Shown: positions 29,629 to 39,268 of the stretch, in pieces | Layout of the letters: each line of letters starts with the position of its first letter | How positions within the stretch are numbered: position 1 is the stretch's first letter | From: DASWJZ01 sp963792885 | GTDB taxonomy: Bacteria; Pseudomonadota; Alphaproteobacteria; Rhizobiales; Afifellaceae | Reading direction: 5' to 3' | Assembly (NCBI GenBank): GCA_963792885.1 | Contig: CAWBXX010000001.1 | Location: forward strand, 806,001 to 870,000 | Length of the DNA stretch: 64,000 nt | The notes under the pieces: generated by a model | The model's input: the letters and a program-made list of their open reading frames with translations, nothing else | Databases searched by the model: none | Told to the model about the DNA's origin: nothing | Translations under genes and position numbers: made by a program

Positions 29629-29724
29629 TCATTCTCGGGCGGAGCGAAGCGAAGACCCGAGAACCCAGAATGACGAGCTGTCGCGCTGGGTCCTCGGGTC
29701 GCGCTTTGCGCGCCCGAGGATGAC
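29629..29724. repeat. Palindromic intergenic repeat inside liv operon
   Basis: TCATTCTCGGG...CCCGAGAACCCAG (29629-29668) and CTGGGTCCTCGGG...CCCGAGGATGA (29685-29723) form two adjacent hairpins that also pair with each other as a large inverted repeat. It sits between the binding-protein stop and the first permease start, so it may lower permease expression. The sequence class is common between genes in Hyphomicrobiales. Confidence 0.75.
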
Positions 29725-29750
29725 AAACCTCTCCGTAACGGCGGGGCCCG

Positions 29751-30624
29751 ATGCCGCTTGAAATCTACCTGAACGTCGCGGTCAGCGGAATCCTGACCGG
29801 CCTCGTCTACGGGCTGATGGCGCTCGGCCTTTCCGTCATCTTCGGCGTCGTGCGCGTGGTCAATTTCGCGCACGGCGAGATGATGACGGTCGCGATGTAT
29901 ATCGCGGTCGTGCTCTTCTCCACGCTCGGCCTCGACCCGCTGGTCATGCTGGTGCCGATCGCCGCGGTGCTGTTCGCGCTCGGCTACGCGCTGCAGAGGG
30001 GAGTGATCAACGCCTTCGTAACGCGGCCGGAATCGACGCAGTTCCTGCTGATGATCGCAATCGCGATCGTCCTGGTGAACGTCCTCCTCATCATCTTCGG
30101 GCCGGACGCGCAGGGCGTGCAGACCAGCTATTCCTACGACAGCTACGCCATCGGGCCGCTCATCGTCGACGCCACGAAGGCCTATGCAGCAGCGGCATCG
30201 CTCGTGGTCGCGGCTGCTGCTCTTCGCCTTCTTCCGCTTCACGCGCACCGGAACAGCGATCCGCGCCTGCGCCGACAATCACACCGGCGCGCTCGTCGTC
30301 GGGCTCGACGTGCGCCACCTCTATGCCCTCACCTTCGGGCTCGGCGCCGCCTGCGTCGGCGCCGCCGGCACGATGCTGGTGCTCCTCGTCGATGTGACGC
30401 CGGCGCTCGGTCCTGCCTACACGCTGCTCGCCTTCATCATCGTCATCACCGGCGGGCTCGGCTCGATGGCGGGCGCGCTTCTTGGCGGCGTCCTCATCGG
30501 CTTGACGGAGGCGATGGCGGGCCTTCTCTTCACGCCGTCGGCGAAGAGCATGTTCGGCTTCGCCATCCTGGTGCTCGTGCTCCTCTTCCGGCCGCAGGGC
30601 ATCCTCGGCAGGAAGGCGCAATGA
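29751..30624 (+). CDS. Branched-chain amino acid type ABC permease, LivH family, one frame break
   Basis: About 290 residues when repaired. The first half has SGILTGLVYGLMALGLSVIF and VVNFAHGEMM, the LivH hallmark. After an extra base near 30215 it continues as FFRFTRTGTAIRACADN, the EAA-type loop, then GGLGSMAGALLGG and LFRPQGILGR at the end. It forms the inner-membrane channel with the LivM-type partner, whose ATG overlaps its stop. Confidence 0.9.
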
Positions 30625-31623
30625 AGGCGCTGACCGAGGGCCTGTCGCGGCGAAGCCTCGTGCTCCTCGCGCGCGCTTCTCGCCGTGCTCGTGGCGCTGC
30701 CGTTCTTTGCCGGCGACTACCTGATCACCGTCCTGATCCTGATCCTCTACTTCGCCTATGTCGGGCAGGCCTGGAACGTGATGATGGGCTTCGCCGGCCA
30801 GCTCTCGCTCGGCCACGCGCTCTATGTCGGGCTCGCCGGCTACCTCGCCGCCTTCCTCTTCAAGGACTACGGCGTCGGGCCGTGGATCGGGCTCCTCGCC
30901 GCGATCCCGCTCACCATGGCGGCCGGCGCGGTCATCGGCTTCCTGGCGCTCCGCTTCGGCGTCACCGGCGTCTATTTCGCCATCCTGACGATCGCGTTCG
31001 CGGAGTTCGCCCGCATCGGCTTCGATCATCTCGATATCGTCAACGGATCGGGCGGACTCTTCCTGCCGGTCGCGCAGTACGACCAGAGCGACCTCTGGCT
31101 GCTGCGCGGCCCACCGACCATGTTCTACTACGTGATCCTCGCGGCGACGGTAGCAGCGCTTCTCCTGAGCCGATTCCTTCTCAAGAGCCGCATCGGCTAT
31201 TTCTGGCTGGCGATCCGCGAAGACGAGCAGGCGGCGCGCGCTACCGGCATCGACACCTTCCGCTACAAGATGGCGGCGGTGGTGATCTCGGCCGGCATGA
31301 CGGCGTTCGCCGGCGTGTTCTACGCCTTCTACTACAACAACCTCTTTCCGGAGCAGGTGTTCAATATCTCGCGCTCGATCGAGCTGATCGTCGGACCGAT
31401 CATCGGCGGGCTCGGGACGCTCTTCGGTCCGATCATCGGCGCCTTCCTGCTGACCGGCCTGTCGGAGACGCTGACCGCCGCGCTCGCCGCCCTCGGCCTC
31501 GACATCCCCGGCGCGCGGCAGGTGCTCTACGGCATCTGCCTGCTCTTCGTGATCGTGGCGCTTCCCGGCGGCGTCTGGCCGTGGCTCGCGCGCCGGCTGG
31601 GCATCAATGGAGAGAAGCCGTGA
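30621..31623 (+). CDS. Branched-chain amino acid type ABC permease, LivM family, one frame break
   Basis: About 333 residues when repaired. An extra C near 30673 separates the first 18 codons from the rest. NVMMGFAGQLSLGHALYVGLAGY is the LivM signature; REDEQAARATGIDTFRYK is the cytoplasmic coupling loop; GGLGTLFGPIIGAF precedes the last helices. ATGA overlap upstream and GTGA overlap with the ATPase downstream show tight coupling. Confidence 0.9.
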
Positions 31624-32347
31624 CGCTCCTCTCCATCCAGGGCGTCAGCAAGCATTTTCGCGGCCTGACCGCCGTCGACCGGGTCGACCTCGACGTGGCG
31701 CCGGGCGAGATCTGCGGCGTGATCGGGCCGAACGGCGCCGGCAAGACGACGCTCTTCAACATGATCGCCGGCGTGCTTGACGCCCGACACCGGGTCGATC
31801 GTGTTCTCTGGCGCGCGCATCAACGGGCTCTCCGCCGATGCCGTCTGCCGCCTCGGGATCGGGCGGACGTTCCAGCTCGTGCGCCCGTTTCCCGGCTTGA
31901 GCGTCGAAGACAATGTCATCGTCGGCGGCCTTCTGCGCCGCGCCCATGTGGGCGACGCGCGCGAACGCGCGCACGAGCTGCTCCGCCGGCTCGACCTCTA
32001 CGACAAGCGTGCGCAGACCGCCTCTTCGCTCACCCTGCCGGACCGCAAGCGCCTCGAGGTGGCGCGCGCGCTCGCCACCGACCCGAAGCTCCTACTCCTC
32101 GACGAGGTGATGGCGGGGCTCCGCCCGACCGAGACCGACCGCATGGTCAAGGTGCTGCAGCGAGCTCAATCGCGACACCGGCATGACCATCGTCCTGATC
32201 GAGCACGTTATGCGCGCCGTGATGGCGCTTGCCGGCCACATCCTCGTGCTCCATCACGGCGCGGCGATCGCCCAGGGCGCGCCAGAGAAAGTCGTGCGCG
32301 ATAAGGCGGTGATCGAATCCTATCTCGGCGCGGAGTCGCTCGCGTGA
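31620..32347 (+). CDS. Branched-chain amino acid type ABC ATPase, LivG family, two frame breaks
   Basis: About 241 residues when repaired. Walker A GPNGAGKTT lies near residue 37. The LivG-type GIGRTFQLVRPFPGLSVEDN comes after the first extra base (near 31774). The signature region is LTLPDRKRLEVARAL and Walker B is LLLLDEVMAGL; the switch IEHVMRAVM appears after the second extra base (near 32160). The GTG at 31620 and TGA at 32345-32347 both overlap neighbours. Confidence 0.89.
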
Positions 32348-33051
32348 CTCTCGTCGTCGAGAACCTCGATCTCTTCTACGGCGACGCGCAGGCGCTCGAC
32401 GACGTGTCGCTCGAAGTCGAAGAGGGCGCGATCGTCGCGATCGTCGGTGCGAACGGCGCCGGCAAGACGTCGCTGATCCGCACCATCGCCGGCATGCTGA
32501 GCCCGGCCTCGGGCCGCATCCTCTATCACGGCGAAGACATCGCCGGCTGGCCGAGCCACCGCGTCTGCAATCTCGGCATCGGCCAGGTCGCCGAAGGGCG
32601 GCAGGTCTTCCCGACGCTCTCGGTCGACGAGAACCTCGCGATGGGGGCGATGCTGCCCCGCGCCCGGCACAACCGCGAGAGGAACCTCGAGCAGGTCTTC
32701 GCCATGTTCCCGCGGCTGGCGGAGCGCCGACGGCAGGCGGCCGGCACGCTTTCCGGCGGCGAGCAGCAGATGCTCGCGATCGGCCGCTGCCTGATGGGCG
32801 CACCCGACCTCATCATGTTCGACGAGCCGTCGCTCGGGCTGGCGCCGCTGGCGGTGCAGCAGGTGCTGCAGACGGTGGTGACGCTCAATCGCGAGGGGCT
32901 TACCTGCCTCCTCGTTGAGCAGAACGTCGCCGCCTCGCTCAAGATCGCCAGCCGCGCCTACGTGCTGGAGAACGGCCGCGTCACGCTGACCGGATCGGGC
33001 GAGGCGCTCCTTGCCGACGACCGCGTACGGCAGGCCTATCTCGGCGCTTAG
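32344..33051 (+). CDS. Branched-chain amino acid type ABC ATPase, LivF family
   Basis: An intact 235-residue LivF-type ATPase. Walker A GANGAGKTS, the LivF-typical GQVAEGRQVFPTLSVDENL, the signature LSGGEQQM, Walker B LIMFDEPSLGLAP and the switch LLVEQNVAASL are all present. The GTG start at 32344 overlaps the LivG-type stop. It completes the five-gene importer begun at 28348. Confidence 0.93.
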   Translation: MTLVVENLDLFYGDAQALDDVSLEVEEGAIVAIVGANGAGKTSLIRTIAGMLSPASGRILYHGEDIAGWPSHRVCNLGIGQVAEGRQVFPTLSVDENLAMGAMLPRARHNRERNLEQVFAMFPRLAERRRQAAGTLSGGEQQMLAIGRCLMGAPDLIMFDEPSLGLAPLAVQQVLQTVVTLNREGLTCLLVEQNVAASLKIASRAYVLENGRVTLTGSGEALLADDRVRQAYLGA

Positions 33052-33162
33052 GCACGGCCGAGCGGCCACCGGCTTCGCTCACCTGCTTGACCCGCGTCGC
33101 GATTGCTGCCCAACCTAAGCGGCCGTTGGTGCGCGGCGCACCCCTCTGACAGGACGTTTCTC

Positions 33163-35445
33163 ATGGCCGCCAATCGCTGGCGTCGGTTTGCGGATTGGGA
33201 CGAGCGGCCGCTCCGGCTCGACAAGTTCGCCGTCGAGGACGCCGACAGCGGCTTTGCCGCCTTCAACAGCCCGCACGACCCGAAGCCCGGCATCGCCATC
33301 GAAGGCGGCCGCGTCGTCTCGATGGACGGGGTCGCGGAGGCCGATTTCGACATGATCGACCTCTTCATCGCGCGCTACCACATCGACCCGGAGGTCGCGC
33401 CGGAGGCGATGGCGATCCCCTCGCCCCAGATCGCGCGCATGCTGGTCGACATGAACGTGCCGCGCACCGATCTGGTGCGCCTCGCCCACGGCATGACGCC
33501 GGCGAAGCTCGCGGAGGTCGTCGCCGAGCTTTCGGCGATGGAGATCGCCTTCGCCTATTCGAAGATGCGGGCGCGCAAGACGCCCGGCAACCAGGCGCAC
33601 GTGACGAACGCCAAGGACGATCCGCTGCAGCTTGCCGCCGACGCGGCGATCGCGGTGGCGCTCGGCTTCGACGAGATCGAGACGACGATGCGCGTCTCGC
33701 GGAACGCCTGGTCGAACGCGCTTGCCTGCTGCGTCGGCGCCGCGGTCGGGCGCGCCGGCACGCTCTTTCAGTGCTCCAGCGAAGAGGCGGAGGAGCTGCA
33801 GATCGGCATGGCCGGCTTCTCGTCCTACGCCGAGACCGTCTCCGTCTACGGCACGGAGCGCACCTTCATCGACGGCGACGACACGCCGTGGTCGAAGGCG
33901 TTTCTCGCCTCGGCCTATGCCTCGCGCGGCATCAAGATGCGCTGCACGTCGGGCGCCGGCTCCGAGCTTCTCATGGGCTTCCACGAGTCGAAGTCGCTGC
34001 TCTATCTCGAAGCGCGTTGCCTCTGCCTGCAGCGCGGCATGGGCGTGCAGGGCACGCAGAACGGCGGCATCGACGGCGCGCCGCTGACCGCCACGGTGCC
34101 CGGCGGCGTGCGCGAGCTGATGGCGGAGAACCTTCTCGCCGTCTGGCTCGACCTCGAATGCGCCTGCGGCAACGACGCGCGCTCCACGGAGTCGGAGATC
34201 CGCGTCGGCGCGAAGATCCTGCCCTTCCTGATCGCCGGCTCCGACCTGATCTGCTCCGGCTTCGGCTCGATCCTGAAATACGACAACTCCTTCAACCCCT
34301 CGCTTCTGAACGGCGAGGAGCTTGAGGACTTTCTCGTGCTGCAGCGCGACTTCGAGGCGGATGGCGGGCTGACGCCGCTCCTTGAGGACCGCGCGCTCGA
34401 CCTCCGCCGCCGCGCGCTCGACGCGCTCGCCGCCGTGTTCGAGGAGCTCGAGCTCGGCGAGCCGACGCCCGCGATGAAGGCGAGCGTGCTCACCGCCTCC
34501 GGCTCCGACGAGACGGAGAGCTATCTTCCGCGCGACGTCGCGCTCATCTCCGAGGCGATCCGCGACGCGCCGCATCGACGTCGTCGACGTCATCAAGGCG
34601 CTGGCGAAGCGCGGCTTCCGCGAGGAGGCGGAGAACCTGCTCTTGCTGGTGAAGCTCCGCGTCTCCGGCGACTATCTGCAGACCTCGGCGATCATCCGCG
34701 ACGGGCACGTCCTCTCCGCCATCAACGATCCGAACGACTATCTCGGACCGGGCACCGGCTATCGCCTCTCCGAGGCGCGGCGGAAGGAGATCCACGCGAT
34801 CCGCGACGTGCTCGACCGCGAGACGGTGCTCTCGCAGGAGGAGGAGTTCGCGCGCCACGCCGCGCCCGACATCGCCTTCAAGGCGATGGGGCCGGCGAAG
34901 GTCGGGACCTCGCCGACGCGAGGTGGTGATCGGCGTCTCGCCGGCCTTCGGCGTCAAGCTCTTCCGCACGCTCGGCGGCATTCCGCTCGCCGAGCTTCTG
35001 CAGGGCCTCGTCGAGGGGATCGAGGCGGGCGGCGGCGTTCCGCGCATCGTGCGCATGAACCACACCGCCGACACCTCGTTCCTCGGCTTGAGCGCCGCGC
35101 GGCTCGCCGGCTCCGGCGTCGGCATCGGCATCCAGGCGAAGGGCACGGCGGTCATCCATCAGAAGGACCGCCTGCCGCACAACAATCTGGAGCTCTTCTC
35201 CAACGCGCCGATCACCACGCTCGCGCATTACCGCGCGCTCGGGCGAAACGCCGCGCAATATGCGCCGCGGCGAGATGCCGGAGCCGGTCGTCGTGCCGAC
35301 GCGCGGCGAGGCGATGGGCTCGCGCTATCACGCGCGCGTGGCGCTTCTCTACGCCATCGAGACGTCGCTCGTGGTCGACGGCGCGTCGCCGGAGGAGATC
35401 GAGGTCAGCTATTCGGGAGCGCCGAAATGGGCGAGCGCAAGCTAG
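33163..35445 (+). CDS. B12-dependent diol/glycerol dehydratase, fused alpha (PduC) and beta (PduD) subunits, three frame breaks
   Basis: About 759 residues when repaired. Residues 1 to about 560 match the large subunit: RARKTPGNQAHVTN (active-site Gln and His), FDEIETT (Glu), VSVYGTERTFIDGDDTPWSKAFLASAYASRG split around Glu of YGTE, NDARSTESEIR and SGFGSILKYDNSF. The part ending DPNDYLGPGTGYRLSEARR is the normal alpha C-terminus. It runs without a stop into the medium subunit (VVIGVSPAFG, VRMNHTADTSFLGLSAARLAGSG, GTAVIHQKDRLPHNNLELFS). Extra bases lie near 34571, 34920 and 35267. The reaction converts glycerol or 1,2-propanediol to the aldehyde by a radical from adenosylcobalamin. No reactivase gene is in the window. 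Confidence 0.87.
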
Positions 35446-35857
35446 GCGTCGCCGACTATCCGCTCGCCGAGAAGCGCCCGGAGCTGATCGAGGGCCGGCG
35501 CGGGAAGCGGCTCGACGAGATCACGCTCGACAAGCTCGTCGCCGGCGAGGTCGCGCTCGAGGACCTGCGCATCACGCCCGCCGCGCTCACGCATGCAGGC
35601 GGAGATCGCGCGCGCCGCCGGCCGGCCGATGCTCGCGGAGAATTTCGCAGCGCGCCGCCGAGCTGGTCGACGTGCCGCAGGATTTCATCATGGCGGTCTA
35701 CGAGCTGCTTCGCCCCGGCCGCGCCAAGGACAAGACGCCGCTCCTCGAAGCGGCGCGGAAATTGCGCGACGACTACAAGGCGGAGCGGATGGCGCGCTTC
35801 GTCGAGGAGGCGGCGGCCGTCTACGAGCGCCGCGGTCTCTTCACCTATCGTTTCTGA
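35427..35857 (+). CDS. Diol/glycerol dehydratase small (gamma) subunit, PduE family, two frame breaks
   Basis: About 142 residues when repaired. KLGVADYPLAEKRPELI, LDEITLDKLVAGEVALEDLRITP and ALTMQAEIARAAGRPMLAENF match PduE/DhaE, and after two extra bases (near 35597 and 35647) QRAAELVDVPQDFIMAVYELLRPGR and ARFVEEAAAVYERRGLF complete it. The ATG at 35427 lies 19 bases inside the end of the alpha-beta gene, so translation is coupled. With that gene it should form the complete apoenzyme. Confidence 0.87.
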
Positions 35858-35877
35858 GCGCTGACAGGTTCCGGGGC

Positions 35878-36573
35878 ATGACCTGGAAGACCGCCTACCG
35901 CTCGATCTACTACCTCGATGCGCCCGAGCCGCCCGACATGGTGCTGAAGCCCGAGGAGACCGCGCTTCTCGTCATCGACGTGCAGAACACCTACCGCAAG
36001 CGGCCGGACCGGCGAGCCTCTCGCCGCAAGGAGCAGGCGCACTACGATCTGTGGACGCCATTCTACGAGCGGCTCGAGACGCTGCTCATCCCGAACACGC
36101 GCGATCTCTTGACCCGCTTCCGCGACAAGGGCATCGCCTGCCTCTTCGCGCGGATCGCGAGCCAGACGCGCCACGGGCGCGAGCGCTCGCTCAGCCACCG
36201 GAAGCCCGGATGGAACGACCTGCTCCTCCCGCGCCAGGACTGGGATTCGCAGATCGTCGACGAGCTTGCGCCGGTCGGCGAGGAGATCGTCGTCGAGAAG
36301 ATGACCGACAGCGCGCTGACCGGCAGCAATCTGCGCCTGCTCCTGCACAATCTCGGCATCCGCAACGTCGTCTGCTGCGGCGTCTTCACCGACCAGTGCG
36401 TCTCCTCCACGGTCCGGAGCCTCGCCGACGAGAGCTACAACGTCATCGTCGTGGAGGATTGCTGCGCGGCCGGATCCGACGAGCTGCACCACAAGGAGCT
36501 TGAGATCATCAACATGATCTACTGCCAGGTGATGTCGTCGGCCGAGCTGAAGGCGATCATGGGGCTCAACTGA
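35878..36573 (+). CDS. Isochorismatase-family cysteine hydrolase
   Basis: An intact 231-residue cysteine hydrolase. ALLVIDVQNTYRKRPDR carries the catalytic Asp, a Lys lies in VVEKMTDSALTGS, and GVFTDQCVSSTVRSLADE carries the nucleophilic Cys of the Asp-Lys-Cys triad. Relatives hydrolyse N-carbamoylsarcosine, biuret, nicotinamide or ureidoacrylate. It begins 20 bases after the dehydratase gamma subunit, in the same direction, so it may share the transcript. The substrate is unknown. Confidence 0.9.
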   Translation: MTWKTAYRSIYYLDAPEPPDMVLKPEETALLVIDVQNTYRKRPDRRASRRKEQAHYDLWTPFYERLETLLIPNTRDLLTRFRDKGIACLFARIASQTRHGRERSLSHRKPGWNDLLLPRQDWDSQIVDELAPVGEEIVVEKMTDSALTGSNLRLLLHNLGIRNVVCCGVFTDQCVSSTVRSLADESYNVIVVEDCCAAGSDELHHKELEIINMIYCQVMSSAELKAIMGLN

Positions 36574-36689
36574 GGGTCCCCGGGCTCGGCTGCCCGTGGC
36601 GCACGCCCAGGCTGTCGCGCGCCGCGCGGCCGCAAAGATCTGGCGTCGGCTGTCGCTATTGCCGCCCGTCGCGCGGCCATGCATCATTC

Positions 36690-36704
36690 TGGCAAGGATT
36701 TTGC
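36690..36704 (+). promoter_or_regulatory. Sigma-54 (RpoN) promoter
   Basis: TGGCAAGGATTTTGC has GG at positions 2-3 and GC at 14-15, exactly the -24/-12 spacing of the TGGCAcgNNNNTTGCW consensus, and is followed by T. Transcription would begin about a dozen bases later, around 36716, leaving a 40-base leader before the ATG at 36759. It predicts nitrogen- or activator-dependent control of the Pot-type importer. Confidence 0.65.
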
Positions 36705-36758
36705 TCGCTGGCCACGGCGAGCAGAGGAAATGCGGCGCAACGTCAGCGGAGGCGGGAG

Positions 36759-37928
36759 ATGACAATGACAAGGCAGGGGATAACGCGACGCAATTTCATG
36801 GAGCAGTCGACCGCCATGGCGGCGGCCTTCGCGACCGGCGCCTTCGGAACGGCCGGCAGCGCCTTCGCGGCGCGCGAGAAGGAGCTGAACATCCTCTGCT
36901 GGGAGGGCTACAATTCCGCCCAGGTGCTCGACCCCTTCCGCGAGATGAAGGGCGCCACCGTCAAGGCGGAATCGCTCACCAACGACCCGACGATGATCAA
37001 CCGGCTGCGCGCCGGCGAGATCAACGTCTGGGACCTGATCAACGTCAACAATCCCTGGGCGCGCAAGATCATGTATCCGGAGGGGCTCATCAAGCCGCTC
37101 GACCGCGCGGCGATGGAGCCCTACTTCGAGAAGATGCTGCCGATGTTCGCGCCGCCCTATCACTGGGCGATGAGCGACGACGGCAAGGAACTGCTCGGCA
37201 TGTGCCAGCGCTTCGGCCCCTACTCCTTCGTCGTCAACACCGACAAGGTCAGCCGCGCCACGGCCGAGGACCAGGGCTGGGATCTGTGGAACGATCCGGC
37301 CAATGACGGCAAGTACGGCATCCTCGAATCGGACGACTGGAACGTCTTCGACATCTGCCTGATCTCCGGCTTCGATCCTTTCCGCGAGCACACCGAGGAC
37401 GAGGTCGCGAAGTTCAGCGAGACCGCGAAGCGCGTGTTCAAGGGCGCCAAGCTCGTCGGCGACATCGCCACCATGAACCAGGCTTTCGTGGCCGGCGAAA
37501 TCGACTTCCACCTGACCGGCGGCACCTACAGCGCCTCGCCCGCGCGCGCCGACGGCTTCAAGAACATCCGCGGCATCACGCCGAAGAAGGGGCCGATGGC
37601 CGGCGGCAAGGGTGGCGTGTCGTGGATCGAGGTCACCTCGACCGTCAACAATCCGGAGGAATCGCCGCTGGCGGTCGAGTTCCTGAAATATGTGCAGGAT
37701 CCGAAGGTTGCGCACGTCGTCGCTTTTGCCGAGGGCACCTTCAACCCGGTTGCGCAGATGGCCAATCCGGAGTGCTTCAACCTCTTCACGCCGGACGAGC
37801 TCGACGCCATCCAGTGGGACAGCCTGGACGAGGAGATGGCGGCCTCGATCGAGTACGACATCGTGCCGGACTACGACAAGCTGCTCGACATCATGACCGC
37901 CGCCAAGCGCGAGGCTTCCGGCGGGTGA
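36759..37928 (+). CDS. ABC transporter substrate-binding protein, spermidine/putrescine (PotD/PotF) type
   Basis: An intact 389-residue binding protein with a twin-arginine signal (GITRRNFMEQSTAMAAAFA) and a mature start near EKELNILCWEGYNSAQV, the typical PotD/F opening. A purine-rich GGAGGCGGGAG precedes the ATG. It is the first gene of a Pot-type importer and lies just downstream of a sigma-54 promoter. Ligands of this family are polyamines or related amines; a kinase and phospho-lyase downstream suggest an amino alcohol. Confidence 0.9.
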   Translation: MTMTRQGITRRNFMEQSTAMAAAFATGAFGTAGSAFAAREKELNILCWEGYNSAQVLDPFREMKGATVKAESLTNDPTMINRLRAGEINVWDLINVNNPWARKIMYPEGLIKPLDRAAMEPYFEKMLPMFAPPYHWAMSDDGKELLGMCQRFGPYSFVVNTDKVSRATAEDQGWDLWNDPANDGKYGILESDDWNVFDICLISGFDPFREHTEDEVAKFSETAKRVFKGAKLVGDIATMNQAFVAGEIDFHLTGGTYSASPARADGFKNIRGITPKKGPMAGGKGGVSWIEVTSTVNNPEESPLAVEFLKYVQDPKVAHVVAFAEGTFNPVAQMANPECFNLFTPDELDAIQWDSLDEEMAASIEYDIVPDYDKLLDIMTAAKREASGG

Positions 37929-37955
37929 CGGACCCTTCTCTGGGTCGTAAAGTCC

Positions 37956-37987
37956 GAAGGCCCTTGTGCGCAGGCACGAGGGCCTTC
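37956..37987 (+). terminator. Strong hairpin between potD- and potA-type genes
   Basis: GAAGGCCCTTGTGC pairs with GCACGAGGGCCTTC over 14 positions (one G-T wobble) around a GCAG loop. No T-run follows. It lies 28 bases after the binding-protein stop and probably attenuates or stabilises the transcript end so that the binding protein is made in excess. Confidence 0.7.
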
Positions 37988-38026
37988 TAATTCCATATTG
38001 AACGGAAGAGCTTCAGTTCGGCATCG

Positions 38027-39094
38027 ATGACGGAACGCGCGGATATTCTTGTCCTCCGGGGGCTGACCAAAACCTTCGGAAACTTCAACGCCGTCGACGG
38101 GATCGACCTCGATGTGGCGGAGGGCGAGTTCTTCACCATCGTCGGGCCGTCCGGGTCGGGCAAGACGACGCTGCTTCGCATGCTTGCGGGCCTTGAGACG
38201 CCGAGCTCGGGCGAAATCCGCATCCGCGGCGCGACGGTGAACGACGTGCCGGCCAACCAGCGCCCGACCTGCCTCGTCTTCCAGTCGCTCGCGCTCTTCC
38301 CGCATCGGTCGGTCGGCGAGAACATCGGCTTTCCGCTTGAAGATCAAGGGCGTCGCCGCGGCGGCACGCAAGGCCCGCGCACTTGAGCTGATGCGGCTCC
38401 TGCGCCTGCCGGAGAGCTACTTCGACAAGAACGTCATGCAATGTTCCGGCGGCGAGCGGCAGCGCGTGGCGCTCGCCCGCGCCCTCGCCTACGACCCGGA
38501 GATCCTGTTCTTCGACGAGCCGCTTTCCGCGATCGACTACAAGCTCAGGAAGACGCTCGAAAAAGAGCTGAAGGACATCCACCGCGAGACGCACAAGACC
38601 TTCATCTACATCACCCATAGCCTCGAAGAGGCGATGGTGATGAGCGACCGCATCGGGGTGATGCGCGCCGGCAAGCTGGTGCAGGTCGGGACGCCGAACG
38701 AGATCTACACCGCGCCGGAGACGAAGTTCGTCTCCGAGTTCATGGGCGACGTGAACATCCTGCGCGTGAAGGTGGCTTCCGACGGCAAGCTCGCGGCGAC
38801 CGATCTCAACGCCACCTTCCGCGGGCCGAAGCCGGCGAACGGCATGACCGGCGGCCACCTCGTGATCCGGCCGGAGTTCGTGCGCTTCCTCGAGTCGCCG
38901 AGCGGAGGCTGAGAACAGCGTCGAGGGCCGCCTCTACAACGAATACGCGCTCGGCTCGCGCATCCAGTACCAGGTGCGCGTCGGCGAGCAGGTCTTCATC
39001 ATCGAGAAGCTCCGCCAGCAGGCCTATTCCGGAAAGCTCGACGACATCGTGCGGATCGGCTGGGATCCGGCGATTCATTCTCGTGAGCGACTGA
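38027..39094 (+). CDS. ABC transporter ATP-binding protein, PotA family, three frame breaks
   Basis: About 354 residues when repaired. Walker A GPSGSGKTT, Q-loop LVFQSLALFPHRSVGEN, signature CSGGERQR, Walker B LFFDEPLSAID and switch YITHSLEEAM lead into the C-terminal TOBE-type domain (VIRPEFVRFLESPS; GRLYNEYALGSRIQYQV). Extra bases lie near 38338, 38911 and 39070; the end IGWDPRFILVSD reaches TGA at 39092-39094. It powers the Pot-type permeases downstream. Confidence 0.88.
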
Positions 39095-39134
39095 TGGCCG
39101 CCGCAGCAATGCGCATCCGGCATCCTCCGACCTC

Positions 39135-39243
39135 CCTCATGCTGAGGTGCGAGCGGAGCTCGCCTCGAAGCACGCAGAGCGCTGGCCCGCGCGGCTCATG
39201 CCCCTTCGAGGCGGCCCCTTCGGGGCCGCACCTCAGGATGAGG
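39135..39243. repeat. Palindromic intergenic repeat inside pot-type operon
   Basis: CCTCATGCTGAGGTGC (39135-39150) pairs with GCACCTCAGGATGAGG (39228-39243), and CGCCTCGAAG with CTTCGAGGCG inside; GCGGCCCC/GGGGCCGC forms a smaller hairpin. The outer arm is identical to the one at 9681-9696. It separates the ATPase from the first permease of one operon. Confidence 0.8.
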
Positions 39244-39268
39244 TCGAGGGTGTGACGAACGTGAGGTC

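Noticed and set aside
33115..34596. A 493-codon minus-strand open frame
   Set aside because: Antisense of the dehydratase alpha subunit, where catalytic motifs are conserved.
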